From Caecibacter massiliensis (GTDB taxonomy: Bacteria; Bacillota; Negativicutes; Veillonellales; Megasphaeraceae): a stretch of 64,000 bases of DNA. Position numbers and translations under genes: made by a program. The notes beneath the pieces are model-generated. The model was not told the DNA's origin and did no database searches. It saw only the letters and a program-made list of their open reading frames with translations. Below, in pieces: positions 1 through 10,682 of the stretch (the first letter of the stretch is position 1; the number at the start of each line of letters is the position of its first letter). The stretch is taken from NCBI GenBank assembly GCA_900095875.1, contig LT608311.1:310001-374000 (forward strand). The letters run 5' to 3'.

Positions 1-924
1 CTTTGCCGTTTTCCGCCGTGGTGACGATCTGGCCCTCCGTGCCGTTGAAAGCAACCGCTTCCTTCAGCGGACTGGTGCCTGTGCCCGTATCCCCGCTGTA
101 GTGCAGGTCGGTCTCAGCTGCCAGGCGCTTCACATCCCCGATGTTTGCGGCATTGTTGTCCGCATTGTAGGTATAGGTCTTGTTGCCCTCCCCATCATCA
201 GTGATTTCCGAAGCCCCGCTGGCCATATGGCTCACCTGAGTATCCACTGGGTTCCCGGCCTCATCCACGGCTTCAAAGGTCACGTGGGTCTTGTCCACCT
301 TTCCGTACTTCATGTCGTACTTCACGGTCCGGTCGTAGGCTTCGTCCACCTTCGTCTTGGATGCGATGTCCTTAATGGTGATGGTCTTGTCCGGATACTT
401 GGGATCATTGGTATGTTCCGTATCCCGGACCGTCAGTGTCAGTTCTCCATTGGTAGCGGTATAACTGCCATCTGTCGTCGGATCTGGATTAGCCACCAGC
501 TGGTAATCCGTGTTCACCAGCTGCCGGTTGTGGATGGCGTCGCTGACCACTTTCAGCTGGTCTTCCGTAGCTGCCCGGCCTCTCACGTATTCCGGATCCG
601 CCACGCTCCACTGCGTATTGGACAGGCCCGTTGCATAGCTGCCTGCAGAGGGATGGTTGTTCTTATTGGTGGTGAGATCCGTATTGCTGAAGGCCCCGAT
701 GGTCAGATTCCCGGCTTTCAGGGTACCGTCAGCATCCAGATTCACATGTTTGGCCAGGCGGACATAGAGCTTGCCGCCCTCGTTCTTCACCCCGATGTTG
801 TTGTCCGTCAGGCTGTTCAGGGCGGCTCCCCCGATGATATCCAGCTGCTCGTTGAGCTTCTTGCTGATGACTTTCGTGGTATCGTTCTGCCCGTCGTCCC
901 CGGCGAATTTCAGGCCGTCCTCCA

Positions 925-1625
925 AGGTAGCGACCGTATGGAGATCTTTTCCATCGGTGCCGTCCTGTCCGTTCTGGTAGACGATCCGGGTAATATCCGT
1001 GCCGTCCACGCCGGGTTTGCCGTTGATGCCGTCTTTCCCCGGCTGGCCTTTTTCGGTGCGGATGAAGGTGGTGGTGATACCGTCCTTCCCATCCTTCCCA
1101 TTGATGCCGATGGTACCGGCCTTGCCGATTTCGCCATCCGCACCGGCTACGCCATCCTTACCTGCATGCCCGACGGTCACGCCGTCAGCAGAGATATTCT
1201 TGTCCATGAGCACGTTAATGGTAGTATTGCCGTCTGTATCCTGTTCTACAGAAGTTATCAGGTTCTTGCCGGAATACTGGTCCAGATTTTTCTTTCCAGC
1301 GCCTGTGATGCTAATAGTACTATTCAGCTTGTTGCCCACCGGATTATCCGTCTTGCCAGCTGCAGGGACATTGGCGCCAAATTTCAGGCCATCATCCAAG
1401 GTAGCTACCGTATGGGTCGTAGTGCCCGGTTCTCCATCTTTCCCATCCTGATAGACAATACGGGTGATGCCGTCGGTACCATTGACGCCGGCTGTGCCAT
1501 TCTTGCCATCGGTACCATTCTTACCGATAGTCCGGATGATAGTGGTCACCGTACCGTTTTTGCCATCTTTACCATTCAGGCCAATCTGGCCGTCCTTGCC
1601 ATCTTTGCCGTTGACCATTACTGTG
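925..1625 (-). repeat. Collagen-like Gly-X-Y stretches in the adhesin stalk
   Basis: Two modules, about 1625-1410 and 1185-925, translate into runs such as GKDGKDGQIGLNGKDGKNG and GQPGKDGINGKPGVDG. Each run leads into ITRIVYQ(D/N)G and then HTVATL(D/E)DGLKF. The modules resemble each other and look like internal duplications. Glycine at every third residue is visible directly; forming a collagen-type triple helix in the trimer is inference. Confidence 0.7.
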
Positions 1626-4048
1626 TCAGCCGTCAGGGCTTTATCCAGCTTGATGGTGATGTTGCCGTTGGCATCGACTTCGGTAGTGAGATTTTCATCA
1701 CTGTAATCATGACCATCTTTCACAACACTGCCCTTAACCGTCACCGTATTTCCCAACTTGGCATTGTAAGGCTTACCGGAATTGGCCGCAAAAGTGAGAC
1801 CTTTATCCACTTCTGCCTTAGAAGCCAGCCCGGAGAGAGTAATGGTCTGCCTGGTAGCCTCCGTACCGTTGGCATCCTGTACAGTAAGGTTCAGATTGCC
1901 ATTGCTATCAACAGTGTACCTGCCATCTGTTCTGGCAGGATTCTGCACCAGACGCATATCCGACTTCATGACTTTGTCCAGGTTAACAGTGACTTTTGAA
2001 TCGTCATTCTTGGTGAGCGTCAGAGTCTTGCCATCGTCTGACACAGTGCCTTCCTTGATGTAATAATCGTGGAGGCCGGAAATGGTTCCTGCCAGTCCAT
2101 TGGTTCCGGAAAGAGCTGCGGACCCACTGCCGTTGTCCGTATAAGTGGCTGTACCACCGGTGATATATTTATCGCCTGTTACGGTGCCTTGTTTAATATC
2201 TTCGGCTACCTGTTGCAGCTGATCTTCCGTAGCGGCACGTCCATGCTGGATTTTGGTGCTGTCCCAATCCTTATTTTCCAGACCGGTAATGTAATACCCA
2301 GGTCCCGGGTTGTCACTCACCGTTCCATCCGGATTGTTTCCGCTCTGCTTGCCAATGACAATACCGCCGGTATATCCGCCTTTGCCGTCAGCATCTCCGC
2401 CTACACGGACACTGGCAAAACGCACATCATCCTCCGTGGCCACGGTGACGTTGTCGCCGCTGCCAGAAATGGTAATGTTCTGGCCCTGCACAAAGTTGAC
2501 TTTCGGACTCGTCGGCGTCACAGCTTTCTGCTTTGTGCCATTGACATCCAGTTCCCAGCCGGCATTGACCGTATCGGATACAGTCTTGAGCTGGTCTTCC
2601 GTAGCCGCCCGGCCGCTGACGATACCATTGCTATCAGGGTTCCAAGTCTTGTTTGACAGGCCCGTGACAAAGGTGCCGTCTTCTGTCTTAGCCTTGTCGC
2701 CATCCATCTTGGTGGTGGTAACACCGGTCTGGTTGCCGATGGTCACGCCGCCGATGGTGCCCTTGCCGGTGCTGCCATCCAGGCTGACCTTGTCGCCAGC
2801 GGTGATGGTGCCTTCCGTGCCGTCAATGGTGACTTTCTTGTCGGCATCGCTGCCCAGGGTGATGCTGTCGTTGAGCTTGACCGTGTTCTTGCCGCCGGCG
2901 GCCGCATCATTGTAGGTGACGGTGATGTTGGAATCGCCGGTGAGTTTGGCTGCTTCCGTAGTATTGTTAGCAATTCCCTGCACATCGCCGATGTTGGCCC
3001 CGTTGGTGAGGGTATCGTACTGGTTGGTGGCAGTATTGATGCCGCTACCCATGTTGGTCACCTGGTTGCCGCCATAGGAAATCTTGTCCCCGTTGATGAC
3101 CACGTTCTTAGTCTCATCCGTGGTGCTGTTGGTGATCTTGATGCCACTGTCGTCCTGGACGGTCTTGCCCGTGGTGACGGAATTCAGATCCTTCAGGTCC
3201 TTGGCCAGTTTCACCGTCAGGGTATCAGTGCCGTTGGAAACCACGCCGATGTTGCCATCGGTGAGTTTCCCTGTTTCCTTCACTCCGCCGTTGATGGTGG
3301 TCTTCTGGTTCAGGGTCCGGGCAAAGCCGTTTTCATCCAGTTTCCCGTCGCTGGTGATATCCCCGGCATAGATCTGGCCGTCATCCAGGGTGGCGATATC
3401 GTGGCGTTTATCCTGAGCATCTTTGTACCCCAGACGGGTGGACTTGGTTTCATGATCAGACGTAGTGATATTCTGACCGTCCGTCAGGGTCTTATCCCCA
3501 TAATGGACGCTGGTGTCCGCCTGGGCCGCTTTGCCGTTATTATCTTTCTTATCAGGATTGCCTGTATAGATCACATCGCCGGTGGTCACGGTAGTAAAGG
3601 TGGGTTTTTCATCCATGAGGATGGAGATGTCGCCGTTTTCGGCAATGCGGGTCGTCAAGTTGGCCGTGCTGTAGTCGTGGCCGCCGGTTTCATCGCTGGC
3701 CTTGATGGCGATGGTATCTCCCAGATTGCGTTTTACTACTTTGTAGCCCTTGTAGTTTTCGCTGGTGTTAGAAGCATCCTTGGTGTTGGTGGTGAAGCTC
3801 AGGCCTTTGGCAATGGTATTGGTATTGTTGGTAATTTGGGTCGTGTTATTGGTAATCTTGGTGATATTGCCGCTCACCGCATCGGATACGATCCGCAGTT
3901 CATCTTCCGTGGCGGCCCGTCCGCTCACATAGGTAGGATTGTTAACGGTCCAGTCTTTGTTGGTCAGGCCCGTTACATAGTCCCCGGCTTCGGCATAGCC
4001 GCTGGTGGGCTGTCCATTCTGAACCGTAGGCAGCACCCCATCAGCGCT

Positions 4049-4051
4049 TTA
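4049..4051 (-). other. In-frame ochre codon inside the adhesin stalk
   Basis: The adhesin frame reads TAGTAKIG, then TAA, then SADGVLPTVQNG in the same frame, with no indel. Downstream sequence keeps adhesin character (VTGLTNKDW, then SGRAATEDEL) to the window edge. Translation from the start would end here after 1,385 codons and lose the rest of the stalk and the membrane anchor. Confidence 0.85.
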
Positions 4052-7000
4052 GCCGATTTTAGCTGTGCCGGCCGTAACCGTATTGAGGCCGGTGAGGTCT
4101 TTATTCAGTTTGAGTTCCAGTTTGCCATTTCCCCCATCCTGGCTGGAAACGACGCCGATGTTGCTGGCAGTGGCCAGATTATCCGGGTTGGTATCTCCGC
4201 CAGTAACGGTAAGTTTCTGGTTCAGTTTCACCGCAGAATCCGTGCCCTGATCGCCGCTGAATTTCAGCCCATCATCCAGGGTAGCGATGAACTGGGTGGA
4301 ACCGTTGGTGATATCCCCGTATTCGAGACGTTTGAATTCATTGGCTTCGTCAGTCGGATATTCCTTGCCGTCCTTCAGATAGGTGATGCCGGAACTGATG
4401 GCATTAAAGATATAGGTAGGAGTATTTCCGGTATTATCGAACAGAGCCACATAGCCGCCCGTATCCTGGCCAACGCCCAGGACTACCTGACGCTGGTCGT
4501 TGGTCCCGTCGTTCTTCACCACGGAAACGGTGGTCCCGTCGATCTTGACGGCTTCTCCCACCGGATAGGTCTCTTTGGAACCCGGAGCCTTCCGGAACTG
4601 GGCCACGCTGTTTACTACCAGACTGCCACCTTTGTGTTCTTCCTGTTCGCCCAGGACCACATCCTTGCTCAGGGCCACGTCATAATTGGCCTGACCGTCG
4701 GTGGTATGCCGCTTCAGTTCCAGGTTGCCGCCTTTGACCAAGGAATCATCAGCGTCAGCTTTATTGTTCCCTACGGAAACGGTGGTGTGTTTCTTTACTA
4801 GTTTGCCCACTTCTTTCAGCTGGGCCAGGTTCACCGCATCCGTATCCTGGGAACCGGCTGCTACCCCGGTGATCTGCCGGGTCAGGGTGCTGCCATTGCC
4901 TACGGCGACAGCATTGGCGCTGGAAACCCATGTAGCAGACGTTTGGGTAGTTTCTTGGCCAGTAGCCGCATCATACCCTTTGGCACCGCTCTGTCGGTCA
5001 GCTACAGCTCCGCTGCCCAGAGCCACACTGTCCACCAGCTTGGCCTGAGCATCCTTGCCGATGGCAGCCGCATTCGCTGCGTCCTGGGCTGTGGTACCGC
5101 CCAAAGCTGCTAGAGAATTTTCTCCTGCAGCAGTGGAGTTTTCCCCGAAAGCCAGGGCATTTTTCCCGCTGGCGGTAGAATCACTGCCAAAAGCGGTGGC
5201 GCTTTCTCCGCTGGCAGCCGTCCGTTCCCCAAAGGCCGTGGCATAGGTGCCGCTGGCTACGGTACCCTGTTTGATATCCTTGCCATTGGTATCCTTGCCG
5301 ATGACTTTATCACCGCCGCCCCAGGCTGTTGCATACTGGCCCGTGGCCTTATTCTTGTTGCCGAACGCTGTAGCGCCGTAATTGCTGGCAACGGTCAAGT
5401 TGCCAAAGGCCGTGGAATTCTGTCCGGAAGCAGTTGCCAGCTGGCCGAAGGCCGTGGAGTTGGCACCAGAAGCAGTAGTGCGTTCGCCAAAAGCGGTAGC
5501 CCGTTTTTCCGTAGCTGTGGTCAGCCAGCCAAAGGCCGTGGAATTGGGACCACTGGCGCTGGTTCTTTCTCCAAAGGCAACAGAGTTGGCACCGTCGGCA
5601 GTATTTCCTACAGCTTCACCCGTAGTATCCGTATTGGAACCACCAAAGGCTGTTGCATAATCACCGTTTGCCTTGGCATACTGGCCAATAACTGTCGCAC
5701 CTTTTCCTTTTGCTGTCGCACCGGTACCGATGGCTACGGCATTTTCGCCCGTTGCCGAGGCACTGACGCCCGCAGCCAGAGCATTATCGCCGGAAGCTCC
5801 CCCATTGTTATAGTTAGTATCTGTATCCGGGGTGACCGATTTGACGCTGTAATCGTGGACGCCGCTGCCACCGGTTCCGCTTCCTCCACCGCTGTTATTG
5901 ACCAGATTGACCACTTGCTTCAGCTGGGCCACGTTGACAGCATCCGTATCTTCTTTCCCGGCGGCTACATTGGTGATCTGCCGGGTCTGCTGAGCATAGT
6001 GGACATTTTTCGATCCATCCCAGACCTCATGTTCAGAATAACCTACGGAAACAGCGGCCAGAGTGGAATTCCACACCGGATTGGAACCGGCATTGTGATT
6101 TTTGTTATTGCTTGCCGGGTCATATCCCCCCTGATTGTTGGCTTCCCGGTCTGCATAGGCTTGGCTGCCCAGGGCTACTGCATCATGGAGGTTCATCTTG
6201 ACCCGGGCGGAATCCCCGATGGCCGCCGAAGCCTGCCCCCCCTGTTCGATGGTGGCATTGTGACCTAGGGCGATGGCACCGCCATTCACTGTATTCGTCG
6301 TACTGGCTCCTACACCCATGGCAATGTCATAGACGGTATCTGCATTGGTATTGGAACCGATGGCGATGGCCCCGATATTCGTCATGCCTGTGGAACCAAC
6401 GTTGTTGCCGGTAGTGGCTTTCGTCCCGATGGCGATGCTTTCCCCAGCCGCGGATTTTGCCTGATGGCCGATGGCAATGGCGCCTTCACTATTATTTCCA
6501 TTGTTCCCGGCGTAGGCCTCATTACCCAAAACAATACCATTCTTCATATGGACAGTCGATTTGGTGCCGATGGCAATGGAATTAGTGGCCCCATTGTTAT
6601 TATCCCCTGTCGTATTGACCGACTTCCCGATGGCGATACTTCCGTCGTGGATGGAGTTACTGTTCAGCCCCAGGGCCAGGGCATTCTTTTCCACCGTATT
6701 GCCATAGCCGATGGCGATGCCGTACTCTCCATCTCCATCATTCGTATTGGCGCCGCTAATGGTATTATGGCCGCCCAGAGCCAGGGCATAGGCCCCGGTC
6801 ACCTTGTTGGTGTCACCGAACACCGCATTATAACTGCCCTTCACGGTATTATTGGACCCCAGTACATGGGTATAAGTTGCTTTCGGCGTGGTACCCCCGT
6901 TCTGCTGCTGGCCGTCCACACTGTTACCGTAGCCGATGGCTGTGCTTTCATCTGCGCGAGCTGTATTATTGACCCCCAACGTAGCCGTGTAATAGCCATT

Positions 7001-8013
7001 GGCATCGTTGGTATGGCCAATAGCAGTACTAGCGTACTTGGCCTTATTATCTTTGCCGATGGCTACGCCCATATAGTCGGTCACGCTGTTTTCCCCAATA
7101 GCCACGCTGTATTCCTTGGCGTAGGACTGGTGACCGATGGCCACTGCGGACCGGCCTTCAGCCGTCACATCGCTGCCCACGGCTACCGCATCGGTGGAAT
7201 CGATGAGACGGTCAACAGTCAAAAAAGAGGTTTTTACATAGTATCCCTTCTGGTCCCTATAATAACTTCCATCTGGATTTTTCACATATTGTGGTTCAGT
7301 AGTAATTTGTCCATCTTTCAAAAAATAATAAGCCGCATCTTGGTCTCGAGTCAATTTTTGATCCTTATCGATATAAAAACTCCCTACCGAATTCAAGACC
7401 TTAGCCTTATTGCCGAGGGCCGTAGAATGGTCCCCTTCGGCTACATTGTCCACACCCACTGCCGTAGCCCCGCTTACATAATAAGACTGGCGGGTTTTAT
7501 CATTCTTATAATAATCAGCGACTTTATTATATACAGATAAGGCATCTCGGTATTGAGCATCCGTACTATAGCCACTTGCTATCGGTTCCTTGGCCCGGAC
7601 ATTATATTCGTCATCCATGTACTGGCCCGGGGTCAGTTTATAGACTTCCACCTGTTTGTCATCATAGGAACCGGTGTTGGGATTATAGACCTTTACGGTA
7701 ATCCATTCCGTATCCAGCTTCTGATACGCATAGGATTCATCCCCGCTGATGGGTTTCTTCGTTTCCGTGGAATGGGTGAATTTCCCCACCCCATTCCGGG
7801 TACCCAGCGCCACATTTTCCGCCTGCTTATCCGACCGTGCATTGCCGGTCTTGGGATCTTTCTGGATGGGAGAGACCTGGTTATCCTTCCCCATAATCAG
7901 GTTTCCCTGGGAATCATAGGTGGCATAGGCATCGCTTCCTTGAGCTGTTGTATTATTCTTGTTCTCGATATTTACCGCCTGGTTAGCAGACGGATTCCCA
8001 CTATTCGTGGCTG

Positions 8014-8206
8014 TCGCTGCCTGAGCCCAGTCCGGAGCAACAAGGAGCGATGTCGTCAGGACAAAAGCTGCCAGGACGGTGGCTTTGCGGGCGCACTCAC
8101 TTCGGCTGCGCGTACCATGAGCCGAATCATGGCTTTTCGCCAGTTCTGATACGACGATATAACAATTCCGTACTTTACTCTAAATGACCTTGTAAATTTT
8201 GTTCAT
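8014..8206 (-). other. Extended signal peptide (ESPR) with an amber codon at residue 9
   Basis: The first residues read MNKIYKVI-stop-SKVRNCYIVVSELAK, matching the extended signal peptide region of type V secretion proteins, where the stop position is normally Trp (consensus MNKIYKVIW). TAG at 8180-8182 is one base from TGG. The same frame continues through basic residues and a hydrophobic core (TVLAAFVLTTSLLVAP) to a likely signal peptidase site after WAQA. Apart from the stop, the export signal is intact. Confidence 0.85.
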
Positions 8207-8640
8207 AAAGCTTCCCACCTTATTTATAAATTTGTGATATAAAATTCTTTATCGTTTACGCTTACAATATATTTGTCATATTATTGTAAAAAAATCATTA
8301 TTATTTTAGACCTCAATCTGAGGTTAGGGTCAAATATCATTTTGTTTGTTTTGTTGATAAACTAAATATAATATAAATATAAAATAATAATGATATAATA
8401 ATCATAATCCATGAATAAGTAGTATTTCAGCAGGACAAATATTCAATATACACTTGTGTTTTTTCTAATAGTCGTATAAATAATAAAAATATACGAACAA
8501 TACTACTACACTATTTTGTTTTAATAATAACTAATAGATATTTAACTCTATCCTCTATGTTTACGTTTTACGTTTAACGTTGTTATAAAATGATATGTTC
8601 TTATAAAAATATTATACATAGATAAATAATTATAATATAC
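8207..8640. promoter_or_regulatory. AT-rich leader/promoter region upstream of the adhesin
   Basis: About 430 bases with no credible gene and far more A+T than its surroundings. It contains runs of TAATA/ATAAT, a near-direct repeat of tttacg/gttta motifs around 8560-8582, and several -10-like boxes on both strands. It separates the leftward adhesin from the rightward DUF1858 gene and probably holds the adhesin promoter. No specific promoter can be singled out. Confidence 0.4.
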
Positions 8641-8731
8641 AATGCACATACACTGTTACGAAATCTACTATCTCTACATCATCATCGTTATAAAAAGTCA
8701 AAATTTTCTCTACTTTCGTTGCATTTACCAC

Positions 8732-8760
8732 CTGTCAAAGGAGATAAAGTATGATATAAT
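8732..8760 (+). promoter_or_regulatory. Candidate sigma-A promoter for the DUF1858 gene
   Basis: A TATAAT box lies at 8755-8760 with a CTGTCA-like -35 at 8732-8737 (17-base spacer). The ribosome site AAGGAGGA lies just upstream of the ATG at 8820. The position fits, but the -35 is weak. Confidence 0.45.
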
Positions 8761-8819
8761 GAATCCAGTCCGGAGTTCTTTCAAAACGTTCGGAATAGAA
8801 TTTTTAAGGAGGAATTCAC

Positions 8820-9029
8820 ATGCCAGTTATTACCAAAGACACAGGTATCATCGAAGCTGTCCAGAAATATCCGCAGATTGTGCAGATATTCCAGGCTTAT
8901 GGTCTCGGATGCATCGGCTGCATGGCCGCTCACTTCGAAACAATCGGCGAAGGTGCCGGCGCACACGGCATTGACGTAGACGCTCTGATTGCAGATCTGA
9001 ACGAATGCATCGCTGACAGCAATAAATAA
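8820..9029 (+). CDS. DUF1858 domain protein (small CxxC protein)
   Basis: A 69-residue protein starting MPVITKDTGIIEAVQKYPQ, covering the whole DUF1858 domain, which is often found alone or fused to hybrid-cluster and redox proteins. It has the typical GLGCIGCMAAHFET segment with a CxxC pair around residues 31-34, and the usual family length. The ribosome site AAGGAGGA gives a clear ATG. It stands alone between the AT-rich region and its own terminator, so it is probably monocistronic. The cysteine pair suggests a redox or metal-linked role, but the family's function is not established and the neighbours give no further clue. Confidence 0.85.
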   Translation: MPVITKDTGIIEAVQKYPQIVQIFQAYGLGCIGCMAAHFETIGEGAGAHGIDVDALIADLNECIADSNK

Positions 9030-9037
9030 GTAAAAAA

Positions 9038-9074
9038 ACGCGGCAGAGGATACGTCCCACGCCGCGTTTTTTTT
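9038..9074 (+). terminator. Rho-independent terminator after the DUF1858 gene
   Basis: Stem acgcggc (9038-9044) pairs with gccgcgt (9061-9067) and is followed by a run of eight T. Confidence 0.85.
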
Positions 9075-9155
9075 CATGTCATGTTATATGGATGTAAATT
9101 GAAAGTATCGATGGAAATAAAAGAAACAAAGCCATTGCTGCTACTGCATCTAAAA

Positions 9156-9192
9156 TCAAAAAACGGACCGTCTTTACAGACAGTCCGTTTTA
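9156..9192 (-). terminator. Terminator after the 27-residue membrane peptide gene
   Basis: Arms aaacggac (9161-9168) and gtccgttt (9183-9190) pair, with an inner gtct/agac extension. An A-run on the plus strand left of the stem gives the T-tail on the minus strand. T residues on the right mean it may also work rightward. Confidence 0.75.
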
Positions 9193-9196
9193 TTGC

Positions 9197-9280
9197 TTAT
9201 TCAAAATAAATAACTGCAGCAGCCAATCCGATAATAACAACCGTTGTCAGCAGTGGCACAGCTTTTTTCAGTGCGTTCAT
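9197..9280 (-). CDS. Small single-span membrane peptide (27 residues)
   Basis: The peptide reads MNALKKAVPLLTTVV followed by IIGLAAAVIYFE: a short basic N-terminus and one hydrophobic helix. The ATG at 9278-9280 is preceded by an AAAGGAGAGG ribosome site, and a strong terminator follows immediately, so the unit looks like a complete tiny gene. A longer in-frame version starting at 9391 lacks a ribosome site and has an unlikely composition. I do not recognise the family. The role could be an inner-membrane micro-subunit or regulatory peptide; the sequence does not decide. Confidence 0.5.
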   Translation of the reverse strand: MNALKKAVPLLTTVVIIGLAAAVIYFE

Positions 9281-9777
9281 GATTACACTTCCTCTCCTTT
9301 GGTTCTCAGGATGTTTTCTGTTTGATACGTTGAAAACGGGGGGCGGAATCCAAAGAAGCTGTCTCCTGTTCTGACAATAGAAACATAGCATTTCTGGGAA
9401 TCAATTCTACAGTACTAGGATACTGATTGATAAATAAGATAACTAAATATATGATTTCTTTCTTTTCATAAATTCATTATAAACCTTAGAAAAAAATTGT
9501 CAATCAGTAATGTAAAGTATGAGTAAACTATATAAAAACAAGACGAGTTATGCTATGCAAGCATGCAATAATCAATTCAGCCCAGTATGCCTGACTTTCA
9601 TCTTCTCCATTACAGCATCATAGATAAAACATTTGTTCTGCTTTTATGATATACTTAATTCGTGCTAGATTTCGCGCGCAATCGTTAACAAAAAATACTT
9701 CTGAGGAGGTGAATACCCTGGGCAGAGAAATGGAAAATGGAGCACGGAAGAATGCCCGGACGGAAGATTTCATAGTT
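9281..9777. other. Intergenic region without a credible gene
   Basis: About 500 AT-rich bases between the small membrane peptide and the aldolase operon. It contains an isolated strong ribosome-site-like AGGAGGTGA near 9703-9711 facing right. The only reading frame near it is a 37-codon GTG frame overlapping the motif and running into the hairpin at 9778-9810, which I do not accept as a gene. Confidence 0.5.
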
Positions 9778-9810
9778 AACAGGCGCTGTCCCATGAAGAC
9801 AGCGCCTGTT
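9778..9810 (-). terminator. Strong hairpin, probable terminator of the acid-sugar operon
   Basis: A perfect 13-base inverted repeat, aacaggcgctgtc (9778-9790) and gacagcgcctgtt (9798-9810), lies 12 bases beyond the aldolase stop codon. The T-tail on the minus strand is poor, so it could act mainly by stabilising the transcript end. Confidence 0.6.
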
Positions 9811-9822
9811 CGTGTACTGTGA

Positions 9823-10668
9823 TTATTTTTTCAACGCACAAATATCCATATACGTCTCTACGACCTGACTCATCGCCGTTTCAGCAGCTTTAGTCATTTT
9901 TTCGAAGCGTGTATTAGGATCCATATGACTGGCGAGGAAATCCCGGGCGGCCTGGATACCTGTCGTCGATACTTCCGTATTCACATTGATTTTGCGGATG
10001 CCCCGTCGGATAGCTTCCTGCAACAACGGTACAGGAATTCCCGAACTGCCATGGAGAACCAGAGGCACCGCAACAGCCTTCCGGATATCATCGAGGCGGT
10101 CCAGATCCAGACTGGGCGTCCCTTTATAAATGCCATGGGCATTCCCGATGGCTATGGCCAGGGCATCGACACCACTTTCTTCTGCATACTGGCGGGCTGC
10201 AGTGACCGTCGTATATCCTGTACCAGGGACGACACTGCCTGTGCCATCTTCTTCATTCATATAGCCTAATTCACCTTCGACACTGACATGGAGATCATGA
10301 GCCAGGCGAACAATGGCCTTCGTATCTTCAATATTGTCAGCCAGCGGTTTTGCTGACGCGTCGAACATGACAGACGTAAATCCTGCCCGTAAGGCACGCA
10401 GGATATTCCGCTGACTCCGGCAATGGTCCAGATGAAGTACTACCGGCAGCCGGGCATCGCGGACATACGACTGTATCAGAGCTGCTGCCGACTCAATCGG
10501 CATATGACTATCATAGGATTCGCCAAACGCAATGATGACGGGAGACTCTTTTTTCTGTGCCGCCTGCCAGACCGCCTGGACGGATTCTACATTATAGACA
10601 TTAAAGGAAGGGACAGCTACATTTTTCTCTACGGCGTAACGCAGCATGTCCCGGAGATTGATAAGCAT
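9823..10668 (-). CDS. Class II (fructose-bisphosphate-type) aldolase
   Basis: A 281-residue metal-dependent aldolase of the FbaA/GatY/KbaY family, which cleaves phosphorylated ketoses to give DHAP. Family zinc and catalytic motifs are visible: HLDHC (around 79-83), GELG (132-135), GNAHG (175-179) and VLHGSSG (204-210). The length is normal and the ATG has an AGGAGC ribosome site. It is the last gene of a four-gene operon, 14 bases after the DUF1537 kinase. With a sugar-acid dehydrogenase and an acid-sugar kinase upstream, it probably cleaves the phosphorylated, oxidised sugar acid rather than glycolytic FBP. The precise substrate is inference. Confidence 0.88.
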   Translation of the reverse strand: MLINLRDMLRYAVEKNVAVPSFNVYNVESVQAVWQAAQKKESPVIIAFGESYDSHMPIESAAALIQSYVRDARLPVVLHLDHCRSQRNILRALRAGFTSVMFDASAKPLADNIEDTKAIVRLAHDLHVSVEGELGYMNEEDGTGSVVPGTGYTTVTAARQYAEESGVDALAIAIGNAHGIYKGTPSLDLDRLDDIRKAVAVPLVLHGSSGIPVPLLQEAIRRGIRKINVNTEVSTTGIQAARDFLASHMDPNTRFEKMTKAAETAMSQVVETYMDICALKK

Positions 10669-10682
10669 AACAGGCTCCTATC

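Larger units (their letters stand above)
1..8206 (-). pseudogene. YadA-like trimeric autotransporter adhesin, 3' end outside window, two in-frame stop codons
   Basis: This is a type Vc surface adhesin: a Sec-exported trimer whose C-terminal anchor, not in this window, would sit in the outer membrane. The ATG at 8204-8206 follows a good ribosome site (AGGTGG). An ESPR-type signal peptide comes first. The first head of AIG..A.A.G repeats covers about 7530-6000, with a neck (TNVAAGKEDTDAVNVAQLK) near 5910-5980. The second head covers about 5780-4980, with a neck near 4810-4880. A long stalk follows. The stalk repeats a GRAATEDQL-type module near 3890, 2600, 2240 and 560, and carries collagen-like Gly-X-Y stretches. 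The frame is interrupted by TAG at 8180-8182 and TAA at 4049-4051 but otherwise appears open to base 1, over 2,700 codons. Either it is a recent pseudogene, or expression needs readthrough or reversion, or the bases are errors. Family assignment is firm; functional status is not. Confidence 0.9.

Noticed and set aside
101-1999. A 632-codon plus-strand open frame opposite the adhesin stalk
   Set aside because: It mirrors the repetitive adhesin sequence; the minus-strand frame shows repeat modules and continuity with the upstream heads.
3401-4801. A 466-codon plus-strand frame spanning the adhesin stop codon
   Set aside because: It has no ribosome site and no domain, and its composition is that of an antisense reading of the adhesin.
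4980-7530. A tandem repeat or CRISPR-like array suggested by regularly spaced similar motifs
   Set aside because: The periodicity is that of AIG..A.A.G adhesin head repeats in a coding frame; repeats are degenerate at DNA level and there are no uniform spacers.
8180-8182. Genetic recoding of TAG as tryptophan in this organism
   Set aside because: Other genes here (rnr and the PIN/TRAM gene) end with TAG exactly at family-typical C-termini, so TAG is an ordinary stop.
9709-9822. A 37-codon GTG frame following an AGGAGGTGA motif
   Set aside because: The GTG is part of the ribosome-site-like motif itself and the frame runs through a terminator-like hairpin; no recognisable product.
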